From CALCHX01 sp035761165 (GTDB lineage Bacteria > Gemmatimonadota > Gemmatimonadetes > Gemmatimonadales > Gemmatimonadaceae): a DNA stretch of 34,399 nucleotides. Shown here in pieces: positions 14,366-21,845 of the stretch (position 1 is the stretch's first letter; the number at the start of each line of letters is the position of its first letter). The stretch is taken from NCBI GenBank assembly GCA_035761165.1, contig DASTRO010000216.1:1-34399 (forward strand), given 5' to 3'. A program made the position numbers and the translations under genes. The notes under the pieces are model-generated. The model had not been told where the DNA came from. It saw nothing but the letters and a program-made list of their open reading frames with translations, and did not search any database.

Positions 14366-16065
14366 CGATGGTGCACGGCCAGGGCGACGTGGAGCCGCAG
14401 CCGGAGGAGGCGCAGCCCGAGCTGCTCGCGGAGGCCTTCGACGCGCTCCCCGACCCGATCCTCATCACCGAGCCGGACGGGCGGGTGATCGCGCGCAACG
14501 CCCGGGCGCGCGAGCTGCTCGTCACCAGCGACCACGACCTCGAGGGTCGCCGCCGCGCGGTGGAGATGAATGCCGTGCTGCTGGAGGCGGCCCTGGCGCG
14601 CAGCCGCCAGCAGCCGCCACCGACCTCCCCCTCGGCCCGTGAGGCGACGCTCGTCGATCCCGGCGACGGCTCCGACCTGACCTTCGAGCTGGTGCCGCAG
14701 CAGCTGGGCGGGGTGGACGGGGAGCCGGGCGCACGGCTCGTCGTGCTGCGCGACGTCACCGAGCTGCGCCACGCGGCGCGCGAGCTGGAGCTGCAGGTGA
14801 AGCGCGTGAGCCTGGCCGAAGCGGACGCGACGCGCGAGCGCGACCGGCTGGACCTGGTGCTCGAGCACGTCGCCGATCCGATCGTCGTCACCGACGACCG
14901 CTCGCGCGTGATCCTGATGAACCGCCAGGCGGAGGCGCTCTTCGAGCTGGAGAGCGGGCGCGACGCGGCACCCGCGGCCCGGCAGGCGTGGGCGGCCAAC
15001 GACGCGCAGTTCCTGACCTTTCTCGGCGCCTTCCTGGCCGACGAGCAGCGCATGCGCCACGCGCGGCTGTCCCTCGTCCGCGCCGACGGCGGCCCGCTGC
15101 CGATGGAGATCGTGGCCGGCAAGATCGCCGATCCGCACGGCGGCCCCACCGCGGTGGTGAGCGTCCTGCACGACCTCACGCGCGAGGTGGAGAACGAGCA
15201 GCTGTACGAGAAGCTCAAGCGCTCCAGCGAGCAGCTGGAGGCGCGCGTGCACGCGGCCACGGCCGACCTGGAGCGGCAGAACGCACGCCTGCAATGGCAG
15301 TCGCGCGAGCTGGAGCGCGCGAACCGCCTGAAGTCCGAGTTCCTGGCCAGCATGTCGCACGAGCTGCGCACGCCGATCAACGCGCTGCTCGGCTACGCCG
15401 CGCTCCTGCTGGACCGCGTGTACGGCGACCTGGCGCCCCAGCAGGAGCAGGCGCTGGACCGCATGCGCGCCGCCGCGCGCCACCTGCTCGAGCTGATCAA
15501 CGACATCCTCGACCTGGCCAAGATCGAGGCGGGGAAGATGCCGGTGCACCTCGAGGAGGTGCCGCTCGACGCGCTGCTCGAGGACGTCGGCCGCCAGGTG
15601 GAGCCGCTGCTGAGCGGCAAGCCGGTGGTCTTCCGCTGTCACGGGCCGGCCGAGCGGGTGATGCTCTACACCGACGGGACGAAGGTGCGGCAGATCCTGC
15701 TGAATCTCCTCTCCAACGCCGCCAAGTTCACGCACGACGGGAGCGTGGAGCTGGTGGCGCAGCTCGAGCCGGACGGGGAACGGATCGCCTTCGAGGTCCG
15801 TGACACGGGGATCGGGATCCAGCCGCAGGACCTGGCGGCGATCTGGGAGGATTTCCGCCAGGTGGACCAGTCGCGGACGCGGGAGTACGGTGGCACCGGC
15901 CTCCGCCTCAGCATCACGCGCAAGCTGGTGCAGCGGCTGGACGGCGAGGTGGACGTGCGCAGCCGCTTCGGCGAGGGTTCGACGTTCGTCGTTCGCCTGC
16001 CGCTGCGCGCGTCGCCGCACGTCGTCGACGCGTTCGCGCGGGATGCGCTGAGCGGAGGGGCGTAG
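14362..16065 (+). CDS. Cytoplasmic two-PAS sensor histidine kinase
   Basis: A 567-residue kinase without membrane segments. The order is: PAS 1 at about 20-140 (EAFDALPDPILITEPDGRV), a linker coiled coil, PAS 2 at about 155-285 (VLEHVADPIVVTDDRSRVI), a long coiled coil to about 325, HisKA with phospho-acceptor His333 (SMSHELRTPINALLGY), and a HATPase domain with the N box (NLLSNAAKFT), G1 box (DTGIGI) and F box region. The G2 box reads GGTGLRLSI, with Arg515 where Gly is usual. Start GTG 14362 overlaps the GvpL/F-like stop. No response regulator is encoded next to it. The input signal is presumably soluble and intracellular. Confidence 0.92.
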   Translation: MTMVHGQGDVEPQPEEAQPELLAEAFDALPDPILITEPDGRVIARNARARELLVTSDHDLEGRRRAVEMNAVLLEAALARSRQQPPPTSPSAREATLVDPGDGSDLTFELVPQQLGGVDGEPGARLVVLRDVTELRHAARELELQVKRVSLAEADATRERDRLDLVLEHVADPIVVTDDRSRVILMNRQAEALFELESGRDAAPAARQAWAANDAQFLTFLGAFLADEQRMRHARLSLVRADGGPLPMEIVAGKIADPHGGPTAVVSVLHDLTREVENEQLYEKLKRSSEQLEARVHAATADLERQNARLQWQSRELERANRLKSEFLASMSHELRTPINALLGYAALLLDRVYGDLAPQQEQALDRMRAAARHLLELINDILDLAKIEAGKMPVHLEEVPLDALLEDVGRQVEPLLSGKPVVFRCHGPAERVMLYTDGTKVRQILLNLLSNAAKFTHDGSVELVAQLEPDGERIAFEVRDTGIGIQPQDLAAIWEDFRQVDQSRTREYGGTGLRLSITRKLVQRLDGEVDVRSRFGEGSTFVVRLPLRASPHVVDAFARDALSGGA

Positions 16066-16071
16066 AGGCCA

Positions 16072-16110
16072 GGGAAGAGGGAAGGGGGAAGAGGGAAGCG
16101 GGAAGAGGGA
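16072..16110. repeat. Polypurine heptamer array GGGAAGN
   Basis: Five and a half consecutive seven-base units GGGAAGA, GGGAAGG, GGGAAGA, GGGAAGC, GGGAAGA, GGGA run from 16072 just after the kinase stop. Apart from one C the strand is all purine, so triplex or slipped structures are possible. It occupies the first part of the 307-bp gap 16066-16372; the gap also holds the purA promoter candidate and leader hairpin, and its last 150 bases show nothing recognisable. Confidence 0.8.
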
Positions 16111-16159
16111 GCTCCACGTGGCGCTCGAGCCCCGCGCGCCTGGTGCCCGGTGCCTGCAG

Positions 16160-16187
16160 TTGCATCCCCTGGCCGGCGCGGTAGATT
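16160..16187 (+). promoter_or_regulatory. Candidate purA promoter
   Basis: TTGCAT (16160-16165), a 16-base spacer and TAGATT (16182-16187) give a good sigma70-like pair. Predicted RNA start is near 16194, which is the first arm of the leader hairpin, leaving a leader of about 180 bases before the purA ATG at 16373. Confidence 0.5.
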
Positions 16188-16192
16188 GCCTC

Positions 16193-16220
16193 AACGCCCC
16201 GCGACTCGCCGGGGCGTTTT
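16193..16220 (+). terminator. Hairpin with T-run in the purA leader (possible attenuator)
   Basis: AACGCCCC (16193-16200) pairs with GGGGCGTT (16211-16218), extended by a G-C pair at the loop, and the second arm runs into TTTT followed by GCTTGT. This is the only hairpin in the window with a convincing T-run. It lies just after the predicted purA promoter and 150 bases before the gene, so it could be a leader attenuator. Alternatively it terminates the kinase transcript and the promoter call is wrong. Confidence 0.55.
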
Positions 16221-16372
16221 GCTTGTGTGGCCCCGAGCCATGCGGGCATGACTCGCGCGGCGCCGCCGGAGCGTGCCGCCGCCCATCGCATCTTGATGCG
16301 TCGAGCCGTGGCCGGGGCGGCTGCGCGGATCGCGCGGCCGCCGGGGCCGGCTCGGCGCCCGCCGGAATTCGC

Positions 16373-17653
16373 ATGTTCGATTCGACGACGCGCACGCTCG
16401 TGGTAGTGGGCGCGCAGTGGGGCGACGAGGGGAAGGGGAAGCTCGTCGACGTCCTGGCCGAGCGCGCCGACTGGGTGGTGCGCTACCAGGGCGGCGCCAA
16501 CGCCGGGCACACGGTGCACATCGGCGACCGCTCCTTCGTGCTGCACCAGATCCCGAGCGGCATCATGCACGAGGGGGTCCGCTGCGCGATCGGCAACGGC
16601 GTCGTGCTCGACCCCGACACGCTGTTCGAGGAGATCGACGAGCTGGTGCGCGACGGCGTGGACGTGGAGGGGCGTCTCTACGTCAGCGACCGGGCGCACC
16701 TCGTCCTCCCCTACCACAAGCTGCTCGACGCCGAGAGTACGGCCAGCCGCGAGATCGGGACGACCGGGCGCGGCATCGGCCCGGCGTACGAGGACAAGAT
16801 CGCGCGGCGCGGAGTGCGCGTGCTGGACCTGCGCCACCCGCAACGGCTGCGCCAGCTGGTGGAGCGCGCCGTGGAGCACGCCAATGCGCAGTTGGCCCGG
16901 GTCTGCGACAAGCGCGCGAGCGCCGAGGCCACGCTGGTGCTGCTCGAGCGGCTGGCGCCGCGGCTGCTGCCGCTGTCGGAGGACGTCGGGCTCGCGGTGC
17001 ACCGCGCGCTCAAGACGGGCGCCGCGGTGCTGCTCGAGGGCGCGCAGGGCTCGCTGCTGGACATCGACCACGGCACCTATCCCTTCGTGACGTCCAGCAC
17101 CACGACGTCGGGCGGGGCCGCCGTGGGCGCTGGCATCGCGCCGACGGCGATCGACGCGGCGCTCGGCGTGGTGAAGGCGTACACGACGCGCGTGGGGAAC
17201 GGCCCGCTGCCCACCGAGATGGCGGAGCCGATGGCGACCGAGCTGCGTCGGCTGGGGAACGAGTTCGGCGCGACGACGGGGCGCGCGCGCCGCTGCGGCT
17301 GGTTCGACGCGGTGGTGGTGCGCTACGCCGTGCGCGTGAACGGGCTCACCGACCTGGCGGTGACGAAGCTGGACGTGCTCGACACGCTGGACCGGATCGG
17401 CCTCTGCACCGGCTACGAGGCGGAGGGGGAGCTGTACACCGAGTTCCCGGGCGACATCGCGGCGCTGGAGGGGATCCGGCCGCGCTACGAGTGGTTCGAG
17501 GGCTGGCGCCGCTCGACGGCCGACGCGCGTCGGCTGGAGGAGCTGCCGAGCGAGGCGCGCCGCTACCTGGACCGCGTCGAGGAGCTGGTGGAGGCGCCGA
17601 TCACCTACGTGAGCGTGGGGACGCGGCGCGACCAGATCATCGGGCTGGAGTGA
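16373..17653 (+). CDS. purA: Adenylosuccinate synthase
   Basis: PurA joins IMP and aspartate using GTP, the first committed step to AMP. The 426-residue protein carries the P-loop-like GAQWGDEGKGK (Asp18 in the catalytic position), NAGHTV with catalytic His46, TTGRGIGPAYEDK for IMP binding, LLEGAQGSLLDIDHGTYPFV, the GRARRCGWFD segment and C-terminal base-recognition motifs including VTKLDVLD. Length is normal. ATG 16373 is chosen because the family N terminus begins directly there; a longer in-frame opening reaches back to 16118 but runs through the promoter and hairpin. The stop lies inside the first unit of a 17-bp tandem repeat that also holds the start of ypdA. Confidence 0.98.
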   Translation: MFDSTTRTLVVVGAQWGDEGKGKLVDVLAERADWVVRYQGGANAGHTVHIGDRSFVLHQIPSGIMHEGVRCAIGNGVVLDPDTLFEEIDELVRDGVDVEGRLYVSDRAHLVLPYHKLLDAESTASREIGTTGRGIGPAYEDKIARRGVRVLDLRHPQRLRQLVERAVEHANAQLARVCDKRASAEATLVLLERLAPRLLPLSEDVGLAVHRALKTGAAVLLEGAQGSLLDIDHGTYPFVTSSTTTSGGAAVGAGIAPTAIDAALGVVKAYTTRVGNGPLPTEMAEPMATELRRLGNEFGATTGRARRCGWFDAVVVRYAVRVNGLTDLAVTKLDVLDTLDRIGLCTGYEAEGELYTEFPGDIAALEGIRPRYEWFEGWRRSTADARRLEELPSEARRYLDRVEELVEAPITYVSVGTRRDQIIGLE

Positions 17654-17702
17654 GGCGAGGAGGGACGGTGAGCGAGGAGGGACGGTGAGCGAGGAGGGAC
17701 GG
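17651..17702. repeat. Three tandem copies of a 17-bp unit carrying a ribosome-binding site and GTG
   Basis: The unit TGAGCGAGGAGGGACGG occurs at 17669-17685 and 17686-17702, preceded by an 18-base copy with one extra G at 17651-17668. Each unit contains AGGAGG followed by GACG and, across the junction, GTGA. The array therefore holds the purA stop, a possible six-codon leader and the ypdA start. Confidence 0.9.
17668..17688 (+). other. Possible six-codon leader peptide MSEEGR
   Basis: GTG 17668 has AGGAGG at correct spacing and reads six codons to a TGA at 17686-17688, which overlaps the GTG 17685 of ypdA as GTGA. The peptide is identical to the first six residues of YpdA because both come from the same 17-bp repeat unit. 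Whether it is translated is not known; by arrangement it would couple ypdA translation to that of the leader. Confidence 0.35.
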
Positions 17703-18863
17703 CTCGAGATCGACCCGGTGCCGGGCGCGCGCCAGGCGAGCGCCGTCGCGCGGCACGAGGACCGCGAGCGCACCGGCGTGGTGGTCGTCGGGGCGGGGCC
17801 GTGCGGGCTGGCGGCGGGGATCGCGCTCAAGAAGGCGGGAATCCCGGCGGTGCTCCTCGAGCGCGGGTGCCTGGTGAGCGGGATCTACGGCTACCCGACG
17901 TTCATGACCTTCTTCTCGACGGCGGAGCGGCTGAGCATCGGCGGCGTGCCCTTCTCGGTGGCCACGGAGAAGCCGACGCGGCGCGACGCGCTGGCGTACT
18001 ATCGCACGGTGACGGAGCACTTCGCGCTCGACGTGCGGCAGTACGAGGGGGTGGAGCGGATCGAGCGGATCGACGACACGGCGGCGGGGGATGCGCGGGG
18101 GGCCCCCCCCGACAGCACGATCGCGGCTCCGTCTCCCGCCGACGGCACCGAACCATCGCCGGCGATACCGGAATCGCCCGCCCGCCTTCCCGTCCGCTTC
18201 CGCGTCCACTCGCGCACGCGCGCCGGCCGCGCCCGCCTCACCGAGGCGCACGCCGTCGTCGTCGCCACCGGCTACTTCGGCCACCCGAACCGGCTCGGCG
18301 TCCCCGGCGAGACGCTGCCGCACGTCACGCACCTCTTCGAGGAGGGGCACGTCGCCTACGACCTGCCCGTGGTGGTGGTGGGTGGCGGCAACTCGGCCGT
18401 GGACGCCGCGCTCGACCTCTACCGTGCCGGTGCACGCGTGACGCTGGTGCACTTCGCGCCCCAGCTGGACCGCAACGTCAAGCCGTGGGTGATGCCCGAC
18501 ATCGTCAACCGCATCAAGGAAGGCTCGATCGCCGCCAAGTTCGACTCGCGCGTGGTGGAGATCGACCCCGAGTTCGTGGTGCTGGCGACGCCGCGCGGCG
18601 AGGAGCGCGTGCGGGCCGAGCAGGTCTACCTGATGCTGGGCTACCAGCCCAACAACGAGCTGCTGCGGCAGCTCGCGGTGCCGATCGACGCGACGACGGG
18701 CATCCCGACGCACGACCCGGCGACGATGGAGACCGCCGTGCCGGGCGTCTTCATGGCGGGCGTGCTGGCCTCGGGCTACGACGCCAACAAGACGTTCATC
18801 GAGAACGGGCGCCATCACGGCGAGCTGATCGCGGCGGCGCTGGCGGAGCGGCTGCGCCACTGA
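17685..18863 (+). CDS. ypdA: YpdA-family bacillithiol disulfide reductase
   Basis: YpdA is an FAD- and NADPH-dependent flavoprotein that reduces bacillithiol disulfide in Firmicutes. The FAD motif with the conserved active-site Cys reads GAGPCGL (Cys40), followed by SGIYGYPTFMTFFSTAERL, VATGYFGHPN, the NADPH-binding VVGGGNSAVDAALDL, and the C-terminal FMAGVLASGYDANKTFIENG. The 392-residue length exceeds the usual roughly 330. There is an N-terminal tail of about 28 residues, partly from the 17-bp repeat, and a Pro/Ala-rich insert near residues 136-168 that coincides with interspersed repeat copy B. The start is GTG 17685 with AGGAGG upstream. It suggests bacillithiol or a related thiol in this organism; bsh genes are not in the window. 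Confidence 0.88.
   Translation: MSEEGRLEIDPVPGARQASAVARHEDRERTGVVVVGAGPCGLAAGIALKKAGIPAVLLERGCLVSGIYGYPTFMTFFSTAERLSIGGVPFSVATEKPTRRDALAYYRTVTEHFALDVRQYEGVERIERIDDTAAGDARGAPPDSTIAAPSPADGTEPSPAIPESPARLPVRFRVHSRTRAGRARLTEAHAVVVATGYFGHPNRLGVPGETLPHVTHLFEEGHVAYDLPVVVVGGGNSAVDAALDLYRAGARVTLVHFAPQLDRNVKPWVMPDIVNRIKEGSIAAKFDSRVVEIDPEFVVLATPRGEERVRAEQVYLMLGYQPNNELLRQLAVPIDATTGIPTHDPATMETAVPGVFMAGVLASGYDANKTFIENGRHHGELIAAALAERLRH
18096..18165 (+). repeat. Interspersed G4C8-core repeat, copy B, inside ypdA
   Basis: GGGGGG then eight C (18097-18110) is followed by GACAGCACGATCGCGG, CTCCGTCTCCCGC and CGACGGCACCGA, block-by-block similar to copies A and C. It lies within the ypdA reading frame, keeps that frame open, and encodes the Pro/Ala/Ser-rich stretch between the two nucleotide-binding halves. 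Confidence 0.6.
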
Positions 18864-18897
18864 GCGGGCGCCCGTCGTCCCCCCTCGCCCGCGCGAT

Positions 18898-18903
18898 TAC
18901 CTT
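18898..18903 (+). promoter_or_regulatory. Candidate -10 for the glyQS operon
   Basis: TACCTT in the 106-bp gap before glyQS matches the TANNTT form seen at four other transcription-unit heads. RNA would start near 18910, leaving a leader of about 60 bases. No convincing -35 is present, so the call is tentative. Confidence 0.35.
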
Positions 18904-18969
18904 TCGCCACGCGCCGCCCCGGCCGGCGCCGCACCCGACCCGTATCCCGACTCTCGAACGGTCCGCCCG

Positions 18970-20319
18970 ATGCCCCACCCCGACGTCATGGACAAGCTCG
19001 TGTCGCTCTGCAAGCGGCGCGGCTTCATCTTCCAGTCCTCCGAGATCTACGGCGGCACCGGCTCGGTGTGGGATTACGGCCCGCTCGGCGTCGAGCTGAA
19101 GAAGAACGTCAAGGACCGGTGGTGGAAGGCCATGGTCCGCATGCGCGACGACATCGAGGGGCTCGACGCGGCCATCCTCATGCACCCGCGCGTCTGGGAG
19201 GCCAGCGGACACGTGGCCGGCTTCACCGACCCGCTCGTGGACTGCCGCAACTGCCGCAAGCGCTTCCGCGCCGACGACCCGCGCATCAAGGGGACGCCCG
19301 GCACGCCGGACGCGCAGTGCCCCGCCTGCGGCATGAAGGGGACGCTCTCCGAGCCGCGCCTCTTCAACCTCATGTTCAAGACGTTCATGGGGCCGGTGGA
19401 GGACACCGCGTCGGTCGTCTACCTGCGGCCGGAGACGGCGCAGGGGATCTACGTCAACTTCCTCAACGTCCAGCAGTCCACGCGGCAGAAGGTCCCCTTC
19501 GGCATCGCGCAGATCGGCAAGGCGTTCCGCAACGAGATCACGCCGGGGAACTTCATCTTCCGCACGCGCGAGTTCGAGCAGATGGAGATGCAGTTCTTCG
19601 TCGACCCGGCCGGGGACCACATGCAGTGGTTCGAGTACTGGAAGGCGGAGCGCATGCGCTGGCACCACGAGCTCGGCCTGGCCGACGCGCGGCTGCTCTT
19701 TCACCAGCACACGCCGGACGAGCTGGCGCACTACGCGCGCGCCGCGTTCGACATCCAGTTCGACTTCGGCGGCTCGCTCGGCTTCCAGGAGATCGAGGGA
19801 GTGCACCACCGCGGCGACTTCGACCTCGGGCGGCACCAGGAGTACTCGGGGAAGAAGCTCGAGTACTTCGACCAGCCCAACAACCGCCGCTATCTCCCGT
19901 TCGTCGTCGAGACCTCGGCCGGCGCCGACCGCGTGACGCTGGCGCTGCTCGTCAACGGCTACCGCGAGGAGGCGGTGGAGGGGGAGGAGGAGGGACGCGT
20001 CGTGCTCGGCCTGCACCCGTCGCTGGCGCCGATCAAGGCGGGGATCTTCCCGCTCGTCAAGAAGGACGGCATGCCCGAGCTGGCGCACCGCATCGCCGAC
20101 GAGCTGCGGCGCGACTTCCCGGTCTTCTACGACGAGTCCGGCGCCATCGGGCGCCGCTACCGCCGGCAGGACGAGGTCGGGACGCCCTTCTGCATCACCG
20201 TGGACGGCGCGTCGGTGCAGGACGGCACCGTCACCGTGCGCGACCGCGACACGCTGCAGCAGGAGCGCGTGGGGGTGGCGGCGCTGCGCACGTACCTGAC
20301 GGAGCGCCTCGGCGCCTGA
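18970..20319 (+). CDS. glyQS: Glycine--tRNA ligase, alpha2 single-chain type
   Basis: This class II synthetase charges tRNA-Gly. The 449-residue single chain (homodimer type, not the two-subunit GlyQ/GlyS form) begins DKLVSLCKRRGFIFQSSEIY and GSVWDYGPLG (motif 1 region). It has a four-Cys insert typical of the type (Cys92/95 and Cys117/120), motif 2 as FGIAQIGKAFRNEITP with FIFRTREFEQMEM, motif 3 with GADRVTLALL, and a C-terminal anticodon-binding domain beginning around APIKAGIFPLVKK. ATG 18970 is used; an ATG six codons later is possible. It heads a unit with the metallopeptidase 14 bases downstream. Confidence 0.97.
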   Translation: MPHPDVMDKLVSLCKRRGFIFQSSEIYGGTGSVWDYGPLGVELKKNVKDRWWKAMVRMRDDIEGLDAAILMHPRVWEASGHVAGFTDPLVDCRNCRKRFRADDPRIKGTPGTPDAQCPACGMKGTLSEPRLFNLMFKTFMGPVEDTASVVYLRPETAQGIYVNFLNVQQSTRQKVPFGIAQIGKAFRNEITPGNFIFRTREFEQMEMQFFVDPAGDHMQWFEYWKAERMRWHHELGLADARLLFHQHTPDELAHYARAAFDIQFDFGGSLGFQEIEGVHHRGDFDLGRHQEYSGKKLEYFDQPNNRRYLPFVVETSAGADRVTLALLVNGYREEAVEGEEEGRVVLGLHPSLAPIKAGIFPLVKKDGMPELAHRIADELRRDFPVFYDESGAIGRRYRRQDEVGTPFCITVDGASVQDGTVTVRDRDTLQQERVGVAALRTYLTERLGA

Positions 20320-20333
20320 CGGGGCGCACGCGG

Positions 20334-21845
20334 ATGGCGACGCTGGACGTGGTGCGCCGGGCCGGGGAGGCGCTCATGCAGGACGTCTCCCGCGAGTACT
20401 ACCTGGCCTACGCGGGGCTGAAGCCCGGCGCCGACCTGGCGGCCGCCTACGCGCGCCACCCCCGCGCCTGGGACGACGACGCGCTCGCCGCCGCGCTCGA
20501 GGCGTGGCGCGGCGCCCCCGCCAGCGGCGACGAGGCGCTGGCGGCGCGTGCCCTGTCGGAGTGGCTGGTGGAGACGCGCGCGGCGCGCGCGCTCGCGCCG
20601 CTCGAAGAGCGCGAGATCGCCTGGGAGCACGCCGCCGTCGTGCGCCTGGCCGACGGCCGGGTGGTGCCGTTCCACCGCGTGGCCCTGGAGATCGCCAACG
20701 CGGCCGACCGCCGCGAGCGCCTCGCCCTGGACGCCGCGCGGGCCGAGCTCGTGGCCGGCGAGCTGGCCGCGCTGCGCCAGGAGCGGCTGCAGCGGGAGCA
20801 GGCGCTGGTGGCCGAGGTCGGCGTGGCCGACGGCTACGCCGCGGCGTTCCAGGCGCTCACCGGCATCGACCTGCACGCGCTCGGCGACGAGTGCACGCGC
20901 TTCCTGCGCGACACGCAGGCGATGTGGGAGGATGTGGGCGATGATGCGCTCCGCCGCCGGCTCGGCGTGCCGCTGGGCGAGGCCACGCGCGCCGACGCCA
21001 CCGCGCTGCTCCGCGCGCCGCAGTTCGACGATGCCTTCCCGGCCGGTGCCCTGGAGGCGACGGTGCGCACGCAGGTCGAGTCGATGGGCGTCGACCCGCG
21101 CGCCGGCGGACGCGTGCGCTATGACACCGGCGAACGGGAGGGAAAGCGCGCCCGCGCCTTCTGCGCGCCCGTGCGCATCCCCGACGAGGTGTACCTCGTG
21201 CAGCGGCCGCACGGCGGGCAGGGCGACTGGCGCACCTTCCTCCACGAGCTGGGCCACGCGCTGCACTTCGCCTACACCAGCCCCGAGCTGCGCTTCGAGT
21301 TCCGCTGGCTGGGCGACCATTCGGTGACCGAGGGCTACGCGATGCTCCTCGACCACCTGCTCCACGACCGCCTCTGGCTGCGCCGCTACACCGAGCTGCC
21401 CGCCGCGCGCGTGCCCGAGTTCCTGCACGCCGCGGCGGTGGAGGAGCTGCTCTTCCTCCGCCGCTACTGCGGGAAGCTGCTCTACGAGCTGCAGCTCCAC
21501 GGCGGCGACCTGCCCTGGCGCGCGCTGCCGGACGCGTACGTCACGACGATGGGCGAGGCGACGGGGCTGCGCCATCACGCGGCCGACGCGTTCGTGGACG
21601 TGGACCCGCGCTTCTACGTCGCGCGCTACCTCCGCGCCTGGCAGCTCCAGGCCGTGCTCACCGACGCGCTGCGCGAGCGCTTCGACGAGGACTGGTTCCG
21701 CAATCCCGCCGCCGGGCCGTGGATCGTCACCGAGCTGTTCGGCCAGGGGCAGCGCGAGCCGGCGGACGCGCTCGCGGTGCGCGTGGCGGGGCAGTCGCTG
21801 GGCTTCGCGCCGCTGGTGCGCGCGCTGGAGGCGCAGCTCTCGTGA
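20334..21845 (+). CDS. M3-like zinc metallopeptidase (gluzincin)
   Basis: The 503-residue protein has the gluzincin active site FLHELGHALHF (His304, Glu305, His308) and the third ligand Glu333 in SVTEGYAMLLDH, about 25 residues downstream as in oligopeptidase families. The N-terminal half is helical and highly charged (EMBRACING-helix type like M3/M2 peptidases), containing REYYLAYAGLKPG. The C-terminal half is helical with YVARYLRAWQLQAVL. There is no signal peptide or membrane segment, so a cytoplasmic oligopeptidase is likely. The exact family (M3 or a close relative) needs a profile search. Its stop overlaps the GTG of the M20 gene, so the two peptidases are translationally coupled. Confidence 0.82.
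   Translation: MATLDVVRRAGEALMQDVSREYYLAYAGLKPGADLAAAYARHPRAWDDDALAAALEAWRGAPASGDEALAARALSEWLVETRAARALAPLEEREIAWEHAAVVRLADGRVVPFHRVALEIANAADRRERLALDAARAELVAGELAALRQERLQREQALVAEVGVADGYAAAFQALTGIDLHALGDECTRFLRDTQAMWEDVGDDALRRRLGVPLGEATRADATALLRAPQFDDAFPAGALEATVRTQVESMGVDPRAGGRVRYDTGEREGKRARAFCAPVRIPDEVYLVQRPHGGQGDWRTFLHELGHALHFAYTSPELRFEFRWLGDHSVTEGYAMLLDHLLHDRLWLRRYTELPAARVPEFLHAAAVEELLFLRRYCGKLLYELQLHGGDLPWRALPDAYVTTMGEATGLRHHAADAFVDVDPRFYVARYLRAWQLQAVLTDALRERFDEDWFRNPAAGPWIVTELFGQGQREPADALAVRVAGQSLGFAPLVRALEAQLS

Noticed and set aside
14284..16395. Open frame of about 703 codons on the minus strand
   Set aside because: It is a shadow of the PAS kinase with low-complexity composition and no motif.
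16373..17653. Longer purA start at 16118
   Set aside because: The extra 85 codons pass through the promoter and hairpin and have no family similarity; the PurA N terminus begins at 16373.
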